Numbered from the stretch's first letter, positions 13,957-23,400 are shown. The stretch: DNA of 24,268 nucleotides from a virus (IMGVR_UViG_3300002835_001060:1-24268); one strand, 5' to 3'. The notes: generated from the letters alone by a model not told the origin. A program made the numbers and translations.

Positions 13957-15957
13957 ATGGCAAACTACGGCTACACCTTCACCAGCGGCGACACCGTCAC
14001 GCCGACCAAACTTAACAACGCCCGCACTGTCAGCGAGATCGTCAATGCGGACATCGCCAGCGCGGCGGCGATTGTGGGAACGAAAGTGTCTCCCAACTTC
14101 GGGTCGCAAGCGGTGAGCACGACTGGAACCGCGACGCTGGGAACCTTGAGCGTGACCGGCAATACCACCTTGGGAGACGCAACGGCCGATACCATCACGC
14201 TTACTGGCACCGTGCAGCCGGGTGTGGTTGTTTCCGGCAGCAGCGCCGGTGATGCGGTGCGGATTACGCAGACCGGCGCGGGTAATGCTTTGACTATTGA
14301 AGATAGCGCTAACCCCGATAGCACGCCGGTAATCGTCGATGCCGCGGGCAATGCCGTGATCGGGCACACGGCCGCCTTGGCGGCGGGCGGCACAACGCAG
14401 CCGCTGACGGTAAGCGGCCTCGGCGCCACGCTGGTGCGGGCGGCGGCGGATGCGGTCGGCGCCGTGCTGATGTTTTGCAAATCGCGCTCGACCACGGTAG
14501 GCGGGGCGCGGGCGATTGTGGCCAACAATGACGAGTTGGGCGCGATTGAATTTGCCGCCGACAATGGCGCCAACTTGAGCGTCTTGGGCGCGATCATTCA
14601 GGCGTCCGTAGACGGAACACCTGGTAGTGCCGATATGCCGGCGCGATTGGTCTTTAGCACGACGGCGGATGGGGCGGCTTCGCCGACCGAGCGGATGCGG
14701 ATTACTAACGCGGGCAATGTTGGTATCGCCAACACCTCGCCCAGTGAAAAGCTGCATGTCACCGGCAACATTAAGGCCAGCGGGTTCATCGACACCGACA
14801 CATCGTTCCGAGGGCAGGCCAGCGACTCGGCTGGGGCACCGTCGTTCACTTGGACCGGCGACACAAACACCGGTATGTTCCGGCCGGCGGAAGACACGCT
14901 GGCCTTCAGCGAGGGCGGCAGCGAGGTGATGCGCATAGATTCTTCCGGCAACGTCGGCATTGGCACGGCTGCGCCCAGCACCAAGCTCGATGTGAGCGGC
15001 ACGGTGACGGCCACAGCGTTTAGCGGTCCGCTGACAGGGTCGGCCACCACGCTAGCCACCGGACGCACCATCGAGCTGACCGGCGATGTCACGGGAACCA
15101 CGGGATCGTTCAACGGCTCGGCCAACGTGAGCGCGGCGACAACGATTGCCAACAATGCGGTAGGCAACACCAAGCTGCGCGACAGCGCCGCGCTCTCCGT
15201 GATCGGCCGGAGCGCCAACTCCAGCGGAGACCCGGCCGACATTGCAGCCGCCACCGATGGCCATGTGCTGCGCCGCAGTGGGACGGCCTTGGGTTTTGGG
15301 CAGATTGCCACGGGGGGCATTACGGATGCGGCTGTGACCACAGCGAAGATTGCGGATGCCAATGTCACCACAGCGAAGATTGCGGATGCCAATGTCACCA
15401 CAGCGAAGATTGCGGATGCCAATGTCACCACAGCGAAGATTTTGGACGCCAATGTAACTCCAGCGAAGCTGTCGCAGCCTCTAACGCTCGCCACCGCCCA
15501 AGCCACCACCAGCGGCACCAGCATTGATTTTACCGGCATTCCGTCTTGGGTGAAGAGGATTACGGTGATGTTTGGTGGGGTTAGCACAAGCGGCACAAGT
15601 ATTCCAATGATTCAGCTTGGCGACTCTGGCGGAATTGAAGCGACCGGATATGCGGGATCAGCAGGTTTTGTAACAGGCGCTTCCAGCAATGCAGCAACCT
15701 ACACCGATGGATTTCGTCTAAACCAAGCGCACGCCGCCTCGACCGTTTTCCACGGGAATGCTGTTTTGGCGTTGCTTAGTGGCGCCTCCAACACTTGGGC
15801 CATGTCGTTTGTCGGAGGATACTCCAACTCCGGTGCCTTGAAGATTTCGGGCGGCTCAAAATCTTTGTCAGATGCCCTCACTCAAGTCCGCCTTACAACA
15901 GTCAACGGCACCGATACCTTCGATGCGGGGTCGGTCAACATCATGTATGAGGGCTAA
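13957..15957 (+). CDS. Long tail fibre protein with tandem repeats
   Basis: The 666-residue protein is almost entirely Thr/Ser/Gly/Ala/Asn-rich, as trimeric fibres are. Residues 1-45 (ANYGYTFTSGDTVTPTKLNN...) may anchor to the tail. The shaft contains familiar fibre modules: ERMRITNAGNVGIANTSPSEKLHV (shortened here) at about 248-270, then RIDSSGNVGIGTAAPSTKLDVSG, and TGMFRPAEDTLAF between them. At 461-500 a 10-residue repeat TTAKIADANV occurs, coded by a 30-base tandem repeat. The last ~150 residues have a different, mixed sequence (PSWVKRITVMFGGVST) and are probably the receptor-binding tip. No endosialidase-chaperone triad is visible. It lies four bases after the nozzle gene. Confidence 0.8.
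   Translation: MANYGYTFTSGDTVTPTKLNNARTVSEIVNADIASAAAIVGTKVSPNFGSQAVSTTGTATLGTLSVTGNTTLGDATADTITLTGTVQPGVVVSGSSAGDAVRITQTGAGNALTIEDSANPDSTPVIVDAAGNAVIGHTAALAAGGTTQPLTVSGLGATLVRAAADAVGAVLMFCKSRSTTVGGARAIVANNDELGAIEFAADNGANLSVLGAIIQASVDGTPGSADMPARLVFSTTADGAASPTERMRITNAGNVGIANTSPSEKLHVTGNIKASGFIDTDTSFRGQASDSAGAPSFTWTGDTNTGMFRPAEDTLAFSEGGSEVMRIDSSGNVGIGTAAPSTKLDVSGTVTATAFSGPLTGSATTLATGRTIELTGDVTGTTGSFNGSANVSAATTIANNAVGNTKLRDSAALSVIGRSANSSGDPADIAAATDGHVLRRSGTALGFGQIATGGITDAAVTTAKIADANVTTAKIADANVTTAKIADANVTTAKILDANVTPAKLSQPLTLATAQATTSGTSIDFTGIPSWVKRITVMFGGVSTSGTSIPMIQLGDSGGIEATGYAGSAGFVTGASSNAATYTDGFRLNQAHAASTVFHGNAVLALLSGASNTWAMSFVGGYSNSGALKISGGSKSLSDALTQVRLTTVNGTDTFDAGSVNIMYEG
15337..15456 (+). 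repeat. 30-base tandem repeat in the tail fibre gene
   Basis: Three identical 30-base copies (15337-15366, 15367-15396, 15397-15426) are followed by a diverged fourth (15427-15456) and a partial fifth. Each encodes TTAKIADANV, the diverged copy TTAKILDANV. The unit is a whole number of codons, so copies can be gained or lost without breaking the frame. Confidence 0.9.
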
Positions 15958-15959
15958 GC

Positions 15960-16307
15960 ATGACCCCATGGCAACGCGCAAAACACTGGTGGGACGAGCA
16001 CTCGACGCAGGACTTCTGGGAAGAGGTCGGGGAGCATCTTTCGGCGGGCTATGTGTGGAACTCGCCGTCCTGCTTTGTGCTGGCCAAAGCCTGCCGGTGG
16101 AACGCGGAGGAGCAACAATTTGAACTCGGGGAAGCTAACTGCTGGTTCGTCACTTTGGCTGCTGGCGCTTTTGGCACAGACCCTGTGCGGGAGTGTCTGC
16201 GCGTGGCACCGCATCCGCACCCCTATGTGGCCTGGTGCCGCCGTGGGAGCTTTGAGCCGCGGGTATACTATTGGGAGAAACTTATGAAGAAAGTAGGAGG
16301 ACAATAA
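15960..16307 (+). CDS. Protein of unknown function, Trp/Cys-rich
   Basis: The 115-residue protein starts at ATG 15960, two bases after the fibre stop. It is rich in Trp and Cys (PWQRAKHWWDEH; NSPSCFVLAKACRWN; ANCWFVTLAAGAFG; VAWCRRGSFEPRVYYW) and looks like a compact globular alpha/beta fold. No membrane span or zinc motif is clear. A small gene right behind a tail fibre is sometimes a fibre-assembly chaperone or a host-range factor, which is one possibility here. The next gene follows at once, with an AGGAGG ribosome site inside this gene's last codons. I do not recognise the family. Confidence 0.65.
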   Translation: MTPWQRAKHWWDEHSTQDFWEEVGEHLSAGYVWNSPSCFVLAKACRWNAEEQQFELGEANCWFVTLAAGAFGTDPVRECLRVAPHPHPYVAWCRRGSFEPRVYYWEKLMKKVGGQ

Positions 16308-16308
16308 T

Positions 16309-17844
16309 ATGGGAGGAGGACCAAGCATTCCAGCACCGCCACCGGCGCCGCCGGCACCGAAGCCAATCGATTACGATAAGATGTATGCGGCCGCCACGCG
16401 CGGCGCCATAGCCCAGATGCGGGAGCAGGAGGCGCAGATCCAGCGGCTTTACCCGCAGATGACCGCGCTGCAGCTTGGCACGGCGCGCCAAGTGGCCAGC
16501 GAGCTAGACAACGAATACCTCGCCCGCACCCGTGGCGTGCTGGGCGAAGAACTCGCTGCGGCCGGGGCGCCTTCGTCCTTTGAGTCTGACATCCAACGTC
16601 AAGCTGCGGCCGAATTTGCCGAGGGGCCAACGCTGGCAGACCGCCAGATACAAAGCGCCGGCATGGGGGCGATGGATGTGCGGGCGGATCAAGTCTCTGG
16701 CCCTATGAATATCCGCGAGGTGTCGGCCCGCAATGTGCGCGCACAACAGGCGGCGGCGGCGCAGATGGGTCGGGTGGCCGACGTGAACGCGGTCAACGCG
16801 CAGCGGGTGGCCGATGTGAACGCGCAGAATGTCGAGGCCGGAGCGCTAGGCGGCGCGCTCATGCAGCAAGCGATCCAGCGGGCCAACAGCGACGGAAGGC
16901 TCTCGCCGGAGGCATCACGCGATGCGGTGCAGTCGGCGCGCGCGGGGATGGCCTCGCGCGGCATGGCCACGGGCAACGCCGGTCTGGCGGCCGAGTTGCT
17001 TAATCGTGACCGCTATGCCCGCAGCCGGCAGGCGGAAGATTTGGCCTTTGCCCAAGGCGTGCAGCAGCAGGATGTGTCGCGGCAGTTTGGCAACCAAGAG
17101 GCGCAGATGCGCGCGGCGATGGCCAACCAGCAAATGGCTGGTCAAATGTCCCTCGCCGACCAAGAGGCGGCGATGCGGGCGGCGATGGCCAACCAGCAGA
17201 CGGCCTTCAATACCGGACAATTCAACGCGGCCAACCAGCAGCAAGCCAATCTGGCCAACCTCGACGCCTCGATGCGTGCCTCTCTGGCCAATCAAGATGC
17301 CGGACTGCGCGCATCATTGGCTAACCAAAACCGCGACCAGACGCTGGGGCAGATGTTTATGCAGGCGCAGATGGCCAACCAAGCGGCAAACCAGGCGCAG
17401 CTCGCGCAGAATCGCAGCTTCATGCTTTCGGCCAACGATGCCTTCAACGCGGGCAATGATCGCCGCATGAATCTTGCCCTCGGGGCCAATCAGCTCGATC
17501 TCGCCCGCCGCGGTCGCCGCATCACCTTGGCTGAAGGTTACGGAGCGCTTGATCCGTATGCGCGAGGCATCAATTCGGCCTTCCAGCTTGGCAGCGCCAC
17601 GATGGGGCAAGGAACCAGTCTCATCGGCAACACCTTCAACAATGCGGTGCAGACCGCAGGCAACGTGGAGAGCTTCAACGCCAACATGGCGGCCAACCGC
17701 TACAACTCTTGGGCCAACAACGCGGCCGCGCTGCAAGGTGCGGGGATGCAGGCGGGAGCGGCCAGCCAAGCGGGGACGATGGGAATGGTCGGCTCCGGTG
17801 TGGGCGCCGCTATCGGCATCGCAGGCATCGGCATCGCTATCTAA
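16309..17844 (+). CDS. Internal/ejection protein with hendecad repeats
   Basis: The 511-residue protein has an AGGAGG ribosome site 9-14 bases before ATG 16309. It begins with a proline-rich tail (IPAPPPAPPAPKP), followed by Ala/Gln/Asn/Met-rich helical sequence. Residues about 254-350 follow an 11-residue period (AQMRAAMANQQ, AAMRAAMANQQ, ASMRASLANQD, AGLRASLANQN), typical of right-handed or straight coiled coils. The last 20 residues are glycine/isoleucine-rich and hydrophobic, like membrane-active ejection proteins. Such proteins sit in the head and are injected with DNA in podoviruses such as P22 and T7. The role is inferred from composition, place and the absence of a tape measure. It ends in a TAATG overlap with the PP-loop gene. 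Confidence 0.65.
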   Translation: MGGGPSIPAPPPAPPAPKPIDYDKMYAAATRGAIAQMREQEAQIQRLYPQMTALQLGTARQVASELDNEYLARTRGVLGEELAAAGAPSSFESDIQRQAAAEFAEGPTLADRQIQSAGMGAMDVRADQVSGPMNIREVSARNVRAQQAAAAQMGRVADVNAVNAQRVADVNAQNVEAGALGGALMQQAIQRANSDGRLSPEASRDAVQSARAGMASRGMATGNAGLAAELLNRDRYARSRQAEDLAFAQGVQQQDVSRQFGNQEAQMRAAMANQQMAGQMSLADQEAAMRAAMANQQTAFNTGQFNAANQQQANLANLDASMRASLANQDAGLRASLANQNRDQTLGQMFMQAQMANQAANQAQLAQNRSFMLSANDAFNAGNDRRMNLALGANQLDLARRGRRITLAEGYGALDPYARGINSAFQLGSATMGQGTSLIGNTFNNAVQTAGNVESFNANMAANRYNSWANNAAALQGAGMQAGAASQAGTMGMVGSGVGAAIGIAGIGIAI

Positions 17845-18803
17845 TGGATCAACTCGTCACAGACACCTGCCGCAAGGTGGAACGCTGGCTCGCCGCCAGC
17901 GCCAACCCTGTCGTGCTCTGGAGCGGCGGCAAGGACAGCACTGCGATGCTGCACCTGATCCGCTTCAAGGTGGGCGCCAAGACGCCGGTGGTGCAGTGGC
18001 GGGAGCCGCGGTTCCGGCACCGGTATGCGCATTCGGACATGCTGGCGCAGGCTTGGGACTTGGAGATGTATGACTGGTCGCCGCTCGGCTATGCGCTGAC
18101 GGACGGCTACGACATCGAGACCGGCGTGCCGCGCTTTGACTTTGTGAAGATGTATGAGATGGCGCCGCGGAAGGTGATGTTCCTCTGCCTCGGCACCGAA
18201 GAGCCGCAACCGGAGGAGCTGGCCAGCGGACGCTACCTCTGCGGGCTGGATGCTCTGAAGCGCCCGACCGGCACCTTTAACTTTCCTTGGGACGCCGCTT
18301 TCCACGGCCAAAAGTCGGCCGACGTGGATCTCATCAAGGGCCAAGTGCCGCTGGCGCAGGACGCCTTGGTGCAGGCCGGTGTGCCGACGCAATACTATCC
18401 TATGCGCCATTGGTCGGATGCCGAGGTGTGGAATTACTTGGAAGCCGAGGGCGTTCCTAATGACGAGACGCGCTACGAAAAGGCGGACGGCGTGTGGCGG
18501 CACCGCAAGGACAAGAGCGCGAACTCGGACTACTACCCGGTCTGCTGGAACTGCATCAACCGGCACTTGGGCGAGACGGTATACTGTCCTAAGAACTCAT
18601 GCGAGACGAACAACATCAGCTCTCTGGCGCCCTACATCGACCTACAATCGGAAGCGCAGGGCTTCCGCCCGACGTGGCAAGATTCGACTGTGAACGGTGT
18701 GGGGCATGCTGCTCTCACAAGTGGTCCTGGCCTGTGCTGCGACGAGACCGCTCCGACGCCGCTGGCATCCCGCCATGGATGCTGCGCACCGACTACCCTT
18801 TGA
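17844..18803 (+). CDS. PP-loop (PAPS reductase-like) enzyme
   Basis: The 319-residue product carries a PP-loop, SGGKDST at residues 27-33, which binds the diphosphate of ATP or an adenylated substrate. YYPMRHWSDAEVWNYL at about 184-199 matches the family's P..W....VW.YL element. Cysteines C234, C237, C248 and C253 (CWNC... CPKNSC) could hold a metal or Fe-S cluster. The ECGxH catalytic motif of sulfate-assimilation CysH is not seen, so thiolation, nucleotide or DNA modification, or another sulfur/adenylation role is as likely. The start ATG 17844 shares a base with the previous stop; the frame upstream is arginine-rich shadow. The last ~40 residues (from about STVNGVGHAA) look like out-of-frame sequence and overlap the YkgJ-like gene. 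The natural end may be nearer residue 280, through a frameshift or sequencing error. Confidence 0.8.
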   Translation: MDQLVTDTCRKVERWLAASANPVVLWSGGKDSTAMLHLIRFKVGAKTPVVQWREPRFRHRYAHSDMLAQAWDLEMYDWSPLGYALTDGYDIETGVPRFDFVKMYEMAPRKVMFLCLGTEEPQPEELASGRYLCGLDALKRPTGTFNFPWDAAFHGQKSADVDLIKGQVPLAQDALVQAGVPTQYYPMRHWSDAEVWNYLEAEGVPNDETRYEKADGVWRHRKDKSANSDYYPVCWNCINRHLGETVYCPKNSCETNNISSLAPYIDLQSEAQGFRPTWQDSTVNGVGHAALTSGPGLCCDETAPTPLASRHGCCAPTTL

Positions 18804-18964
18804 TGAAGACAACGAACCATAGATGCGTGGCGCTGACCGGCAAGGTCGGCTCTGGCGTGTCGTGTTCTATTTACAATCACCGGCCGGCAGCCTGCCGCGC
18901 TTTCGTGCCGGGTTCACCACTGTGCCTCGAAGCACGGGCTGCGGCGGGAATACAGGAGGAATAA
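18674..18964 (+). CDS. YkgJ-type cysteine-cluster protein (CxxCxxCC)
   Basis: The start is uncertain. GTG 18674 gives 96 residues opening MARFDCERCGACC; ATG 18599 would add 25 unconvincing residues (MRDEQHQLSG...). The Cys pattern C6xxC9xxC12C13, then HRCVALTG, SCSIYNHRPAACRAF and PLCLEA, matches the YkgJ/PF03692 family of putative zinc- or iron-sulfur-binding proteins. Its function is not settled; an oxidoreductase or metal-chelating role is often suggested. Translated in -1 frame relative to the PP-loop gene, it overlaps that gene by 130 bases, so the two may be coupled or fused by frameshift. Its last codons form the AGGAGG ribosome site of the next gene. Confidence 0.75.
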   Translation: MARFDCERCGACCSHKWSWPVLRRDRSDAAGIPPWMLRTDYPLMKTTNHRCVALTGKVGSGVSCSIYNHRPAACRAFVPGSPLCLEARAAAGIQEE

Positions 18965-18968
18965 AACT

Positions 18969-19454
18969 ATGTTTGCATTTAACCCAGGGAACGAAGATCG
19001 GAGCGGAGAGATTCTCGGAAACGCCGCAGTCGGCGCGGCTAATACGACCGCACAGGCCAATGTCGGCCTGGTCAATGATATCGGCGGGGCGCTGATGGGC
19101 TTGGCCTCCAGCTACGCAGGGAACAGAGCCATGAAGGCCGAAGCCGAAGGCTACGACAAAATCGGCGAGATTCTTGGCGGCTCTATGTTTAAGGACAATC
19201 CTGCCGTTGGAGGATATCTCGCTGACCTCCGCAAGCAAAAAGACCCGCAGGCGAAGATTGCCGGATACAATGCGCTGTTTGGACTAGCTGGCCCGATGAG
19301 CAACGCCATGATGGCGCAGCGCAATGCGGGGATTCGGGAGAATGCGCAGATCATAAATTCCCCCGTAGCTCGTGCCTTAACCGGCAACCAAGAAGATATC
19401 GCCGCCCAAGGTGGCAACAACATCATGGGAGCCACCCGTCGCCGCGTGCGCTAA
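18969..19454 (+). CDS. Putative internal virion protein
   Basis: The 161-residue protein starts at ATG 18969 behind a near-ideal AGGAGG site (18954-18959). The sequence is rich in Ala, Gly, Asn and Met. An amphipathic, membrane-friendly segment lies at about 30-50 (VNDIGGALMGLASSYAG), followed by a charged helix (AMKAEAEGYDKIGEIL) and a basic end (TRRRVR). Composition and place among internal-protein genes suggest an ejection protein, with the glycine/alanine-rich segment perhaps touching a membrane. No enzyme motif is seen and the family is not recognised. Confidence 0.6.
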   Translation: MFAFNPGNEDRSGEILGNAAVGAANTTAQANVGLVNDIGGALMGLASSYAGNRAMKAEAEGYDKIGEILGGSMFKDNPAVGGYLADLRKQKDPQAKIAGYNALFGLAGPMSNAMMAQRNAGIRENAQIINSPVARALTGNQEDIAAQGGNNIMGATRRRVR

Positions 19455-19459
19455 AACTT

Positions 19460-20410
19460 ATGGCATCCCCCCGCAACAGACAGCTTCCGCCTCCGGTTGA
19501 GCCAGATCTTCCGGCTCTCGACTCGGCAAGCCAGACGAGCATCAACAACTCGCTGGCCGATGTTGATTCCAATTACGGTCCGGCCATGTCTGACGATTCG
19601 TTGGCGGCGCCGGAAGACGTGGTCAACGATCTTTCAACCGCCACCGAAGTGCGCGGCGCCGAACCTAACCTCAAGCCGACCGGCGCGTTTATGGACGTTA
19701 GCTTCATCCAGCAGCTCAACAACGCGGCTTCGGACGAGGAGTTCAACGCCATGTACGACGCCCTCGACCCGGCACTGCAGCACGTCTACGACCGCAGCTA
19801 CAACATGGAGGTCAGCCCGAAGTGGGCGGCGGATACGGCGCAGGAGTTTTACAAGATGCAGGATGAGCGGAATAAGGCGGCGAGCGATCCTCGCAACCAA
19901 GCCCTAGAGGCTCAGCGCAACGAAAAAGCGCAAGCCACACGGGACCAAATCGGCATTTTGCGCGGCGTGGTGAGCGGCATCTTAGAGCATCCCGGCTTTT
20001 CTGGGTCGGTGGGCGCAAAAAATGCTTCTTTTCTTTTTGGCCTAAAGAGTCAGCCGTTTTCTGGCACCAAGGAAGCGGACTTCATGGCAATGCTCGACCA
20101 GCTCAAGGGCGGGGCATTTTTGCAGGCGTTCCAATCACTGAAGGGCGGCGGGCCGATCACCGACGTGGAGGGCGAGAAAGCCACGCAGGCTATCGTACGC
20201 GCGCAGAATTCTCAGTCGGAGGAGGGATTCCGTAAGTCGATGGGAGAGGTTTTGGAAGTATTAACCAACGCAGAAAAACGGCTCGCCTCGGACAATGCGC
20301 CGTCCTCACCTGGCACTGTTTCGGCCGCCGCACCGGCCAAGCCGCGACGTGTTTCCGGCGGGATCACCTACGAAAAAGGTGACGACGGACTTTGGAACCC
20401 CGTCCAATAA
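19460..20410 (+). CDS. Putative internal virion protein with KGGGxITxxEG motif
   Basis: The 316-residue protein starts at ATG 19460, five bases after the previous stop. Residues 1-75 are acidic, Pro/Ser-rich and probably disordered. The 130-165 stretch is charged and coiled-coil-like. At about 216-246, GGAFLQAFQSLKGGG and ITDVEGEKAT form a segment I recognise in outline from phage proteins of the same class: a helix, a glycine turn, then ITxxEGxxAT. The C-terminus is a Pro/Ala linker ending ITYEKGDDGLWNPV. It lies before the very large ejection protein and probably works with it inside the particle. The recognised segment gives a family resemblance but no biochemical function. Confidence 0.6.
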   Translation: MASPRNRQLPPPVEPDLPALDSASQTSINNSLADVDSNYGPAMSDDSLAAPEDVVNDLSTATEVRGAEPNLKPTGAFMDVSFIQQLNNAASDEEFNAMYDALDPALQHVYDRSYNMEVSPKWAADTAQEFYKMQDERNKAASDPRNQALEAQRNEKAQATRDQIGILRGVVSGILEHPGFSGSVGAKNASFLFGLKSQPFSGTKEADFMAMLDQLKGGAFLQAFQSLKGGGPITDVEGEKATQAIVRAQNSQSEEGFRKSMGEVLEVLTNAEKRLASDNAPSSPGTVSAAAPAKPRRVSGGITYEKGDDGLWNPVQ

Positions 20411-20413
20411 CTA

Positions 20414-23400
20414 ATGGCAAAAGGCTTTACAGACGCCCAGCTCGACGCAATGGACGAGATGGAGGCTCGACAGAACCTTTACGGAACTGCCGCTAGGGTG
20501 CTCGAGCCGCCGGAGGCCGCCCCGATGACGGACGCGCAGATGGACCAGCGCGTCACGTCGGACAGCGTCATGCAGGCCACGTCCTTTGGCCAGAAGACCA
20601 TGCCGCAGCCTGAACCGCAGCCACCGCAAGCGGACTTTCGAGCGCCAGCAAGGCCGCTGACAGATGCAGAGCTGAACGCGCAAGAGGACGCTTTGTATTA
20701 TGATCCGTCCTATGAGATGCCCTTTGAGGAGTTTGCCCCGGTGCATGCGCGGAGGCAGGAGCAAAAGAACACGGTGGGCAGCTTTGTGGATGGAGCGGTT
20801 GCCGCGGGCCAAGGGCTGGTGTCGCTTACTGCGGAAATGGGCGGCGAGCTTCGGGACAATTTTACCTCCAATCTTTTCCGGCCAGACCGCTTCGCTACGC
20901 AGAACTTTGTCACGTTTAAGGAGGGTGGGCGCAAGGCCGGTTTGGAGTTTGCCAAGTTCGTTGACTGGATCGGCAACACGGTGCGCGACCATGCTACAGA
21001 CGTGCGGAGGCAGGAGCAGGTGCGCGGCGCCATTACCCAAAAGCTGCAGGCTGAGGGCAAACTTTCCGGCGACCTGCGCAAGGACATTGAAATCATCAAC
21101 CGCGAGTTTGCCGCGGCGAAAGAACGTGGCGAGACGGCGCCAACGCCGCTGGAAGAAAATGCTGATGTCGAACAGGCGTTTGAAGATTATCGGCGCGGCA
21201 AGAACTTTGACCGCGAGATTGCGGGCGTGGGAAATTACCGCATCGGCCAGACGCCGGTAACGCAAGAAAGTAGCGAGGCAAGGGCCACAAATCCGTTCAC
21301 CGGCGAGGTCATGCAGCCACAGCGTGCCTTGGCAACTGGCTTATCTTTGGCCATGGCGCCGGACAACATTTTGCCGGTTGGCGCTGGTGTGCTGGCCAAG
21401 GCGCGCGTCCTGCGCCGCCTGTCTTCGATAACCGGAGTGCCTCTTAAGATGACGGAAGGGGTGGCCAATGCGGGGGCGGACGCTTTGCAGCGCGGCTCCA
21501 TGCGTATCACTGACAAGGTGCAGGATTTGACCGGAATGAATGCTGGGCAGCAGACGGCGGCCGCAACAGCGTTGACTGCCACCGCGGGTTATTTAAGCGC
21601 GCAAGGTCAAGGAGCGCCGGCGGCAATAGGTGGCGTGGCTACAGGTGTTCTTTCGATCTTGCCCATCATGAAATTTGGCGGGGCGATTCTTCGGCGCACC
21701 GGAGGGGCCGCGGGCGGCGGTTATGCCATCGTGCGCGAAATGGGTGCTGGAGGCGTCGGCGTGGCTGGTGCCGAGACGGCCGAGGCGATGGCCAAGAGTG
21801 GCGTGTTCCCCCAGCGCTACGCCCGCTACATGCAGCCCGGCGCGGGGTCTGTTGAGAGTACGCTGCAGCGTGTGGCCAAAAGCCCCGAGAACCCGCAGAT
21901 GCTGCGCAGGCTGTCGCGGACGGCGGACAACCTGGGCGCAACACAAGTCTTCCGGCTAACGGACGACATTGTTAGCTCTGCTGCGGTGTCTGGCCTTGCG
22001 GCGGCTCCGTTTGCCTTAACGGCTCCAGATGCCGAGCAAGGCGGGCAGATTGTGGGCGGCGCTGTTCTGCTGGGAACTGTTGCCGGGACGGCGACAAGGG
22101 CTTTCGGCAGGCGGCCGGCCGAGGTGGACGCCGACATTGCCAGAATGCTGGTCGATGTGACCGAGAGCAACGGTGACGCAGCGTCTCTCATGTCGCTTTC
22201 GCACGACAGCCTCTCGCAGTTGGCGGCCATGCAGGGCGTGTTGCGCGACAAGGTAAAATTTATCCCGCTGCGTGGTCAGGATTATCGGGCCAACGCCGAC
22301 CTCCGCGCAGCCGGCGGCGAGACGGCCGCGGGTCTTTACGTTGAAAAGGACGCCAATGGGTTGGCGAGGATCTTCGTCAACATGGGCCACACAGCTCCGG
22401 TGGACGGCTCGGTCGTGGTGCGCCCCGACGCTGATCGCGGTGGCAGCGTGATCGACATCACCGCGGCAGACGGGACCGTGGATTCGACGCATGTGCCGCA
22501 GGGAGTTCGGCTGCTAGTTAAAACGGGCGACACCGTGTCGTCCAACCAGCGGCTGGCGCAGGACTTGTCGCCTAATCGAATTATCCCGCACGAAATCGGT
22601 CACGCCATTTTGACCAGCAACATTCTTGACGGTCAGCCGCGCAACGATCTGCGCAATTTGGTGAACCAGCAATATGCGCCCGAAGGCGTCGCTGCGCGCG
22701 GCAGAGAGTACGCAACACAGTTGGTGGACAAGGACATTCTGGTCGGCGCGATTGAGGACGCCCCGGTCAAATTGACCGACGCCCAGATCGATGCCGTCTC
22801 CACAGGCAAGACAACGCTGGCGGACATTATGAAGAGCCAGCCGGTTTCTGAGCAGGCACGACAGCGTCTCATCGACCAGCGTGTCGAAGAGCTATCCCAG
22901 CGCAGCATTGAAAATGGCCAAGACCCCCTCGACTGGGCGCGGGACGAGATCATCGCCGAGACTTTTGCCAGCGAGGCGCCGGCCATTGACTTCCGCGCGA
23001 TCCGCCGCGATGCCGCCTTCCCTCGCCTCGCCGAGGCAATGCTGGCGACTGGCGGGCGGGTGCTGGAGATGATGGGCGTGCGCCTTGACCGCGGCACCGG
23101 CAAGATGCTGGACAATCCGTCGGTGCTTTTCCGCGACAACCCGCTTTTCCAAGACCGCATCATGCAGAAGCGGGTGAAGGAATACGTCCGAGCCTACGAT
23201 CAATTTTTGACCGGCCTCGAGGAGGCTGGCAGCGCAACGCCCCGCGGCGTGGAGCTGGCGCGCAGCAGCCGCCCGGAAGACATGGCGCGCAGCACGCACG
23301 TCAAATTACGGGACGAGGGACGCGGCGTCTTGGAGAACGATTTCCTTTTCCAAAAGCCGGACGGCACCTACAGCTTCAAGCCGCAGCGCATCATCAACGC

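Noticed and set aside
15337-15456. CRISPR-like regular 30-base repeats
   Set aside because: The copies are directly adjacent with no spacers and lie inside a coding frame as a 10-residue protein repeat.
14598-15596. 332-codon minus-strand frame opposite the tail fibre
   Set aside because: Its Val/Ala/Pro/Ser repeats are the reverse reading of the Thr/Ala/Gly-rich fibre, including the tandem repeat.
18599-18673. Longer start (ATG 18599) for the YkgJ-like protein
   Set aside because: The extra 25 residues overlap well-formed PP-loop coding sequence and look non-native. GTG 18674 begins just before the cysteine motif. The longer start cannot be excluded.
17844-18803. Calling the PP-loop gene cysH
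   Set aside because: The PP-loop and VW element fit the wider family, but the ECGxH catalytic motif of assimilatory PAPS reductases is not seen.
20411-21265. 284-codon minus-strand frame at the start of the large ejection gene
   Set aside because: The plus strand is open for 1,285 codons here with sensible protein sequence. The minus frame is Arg/Leu/His-rich and without motifs.
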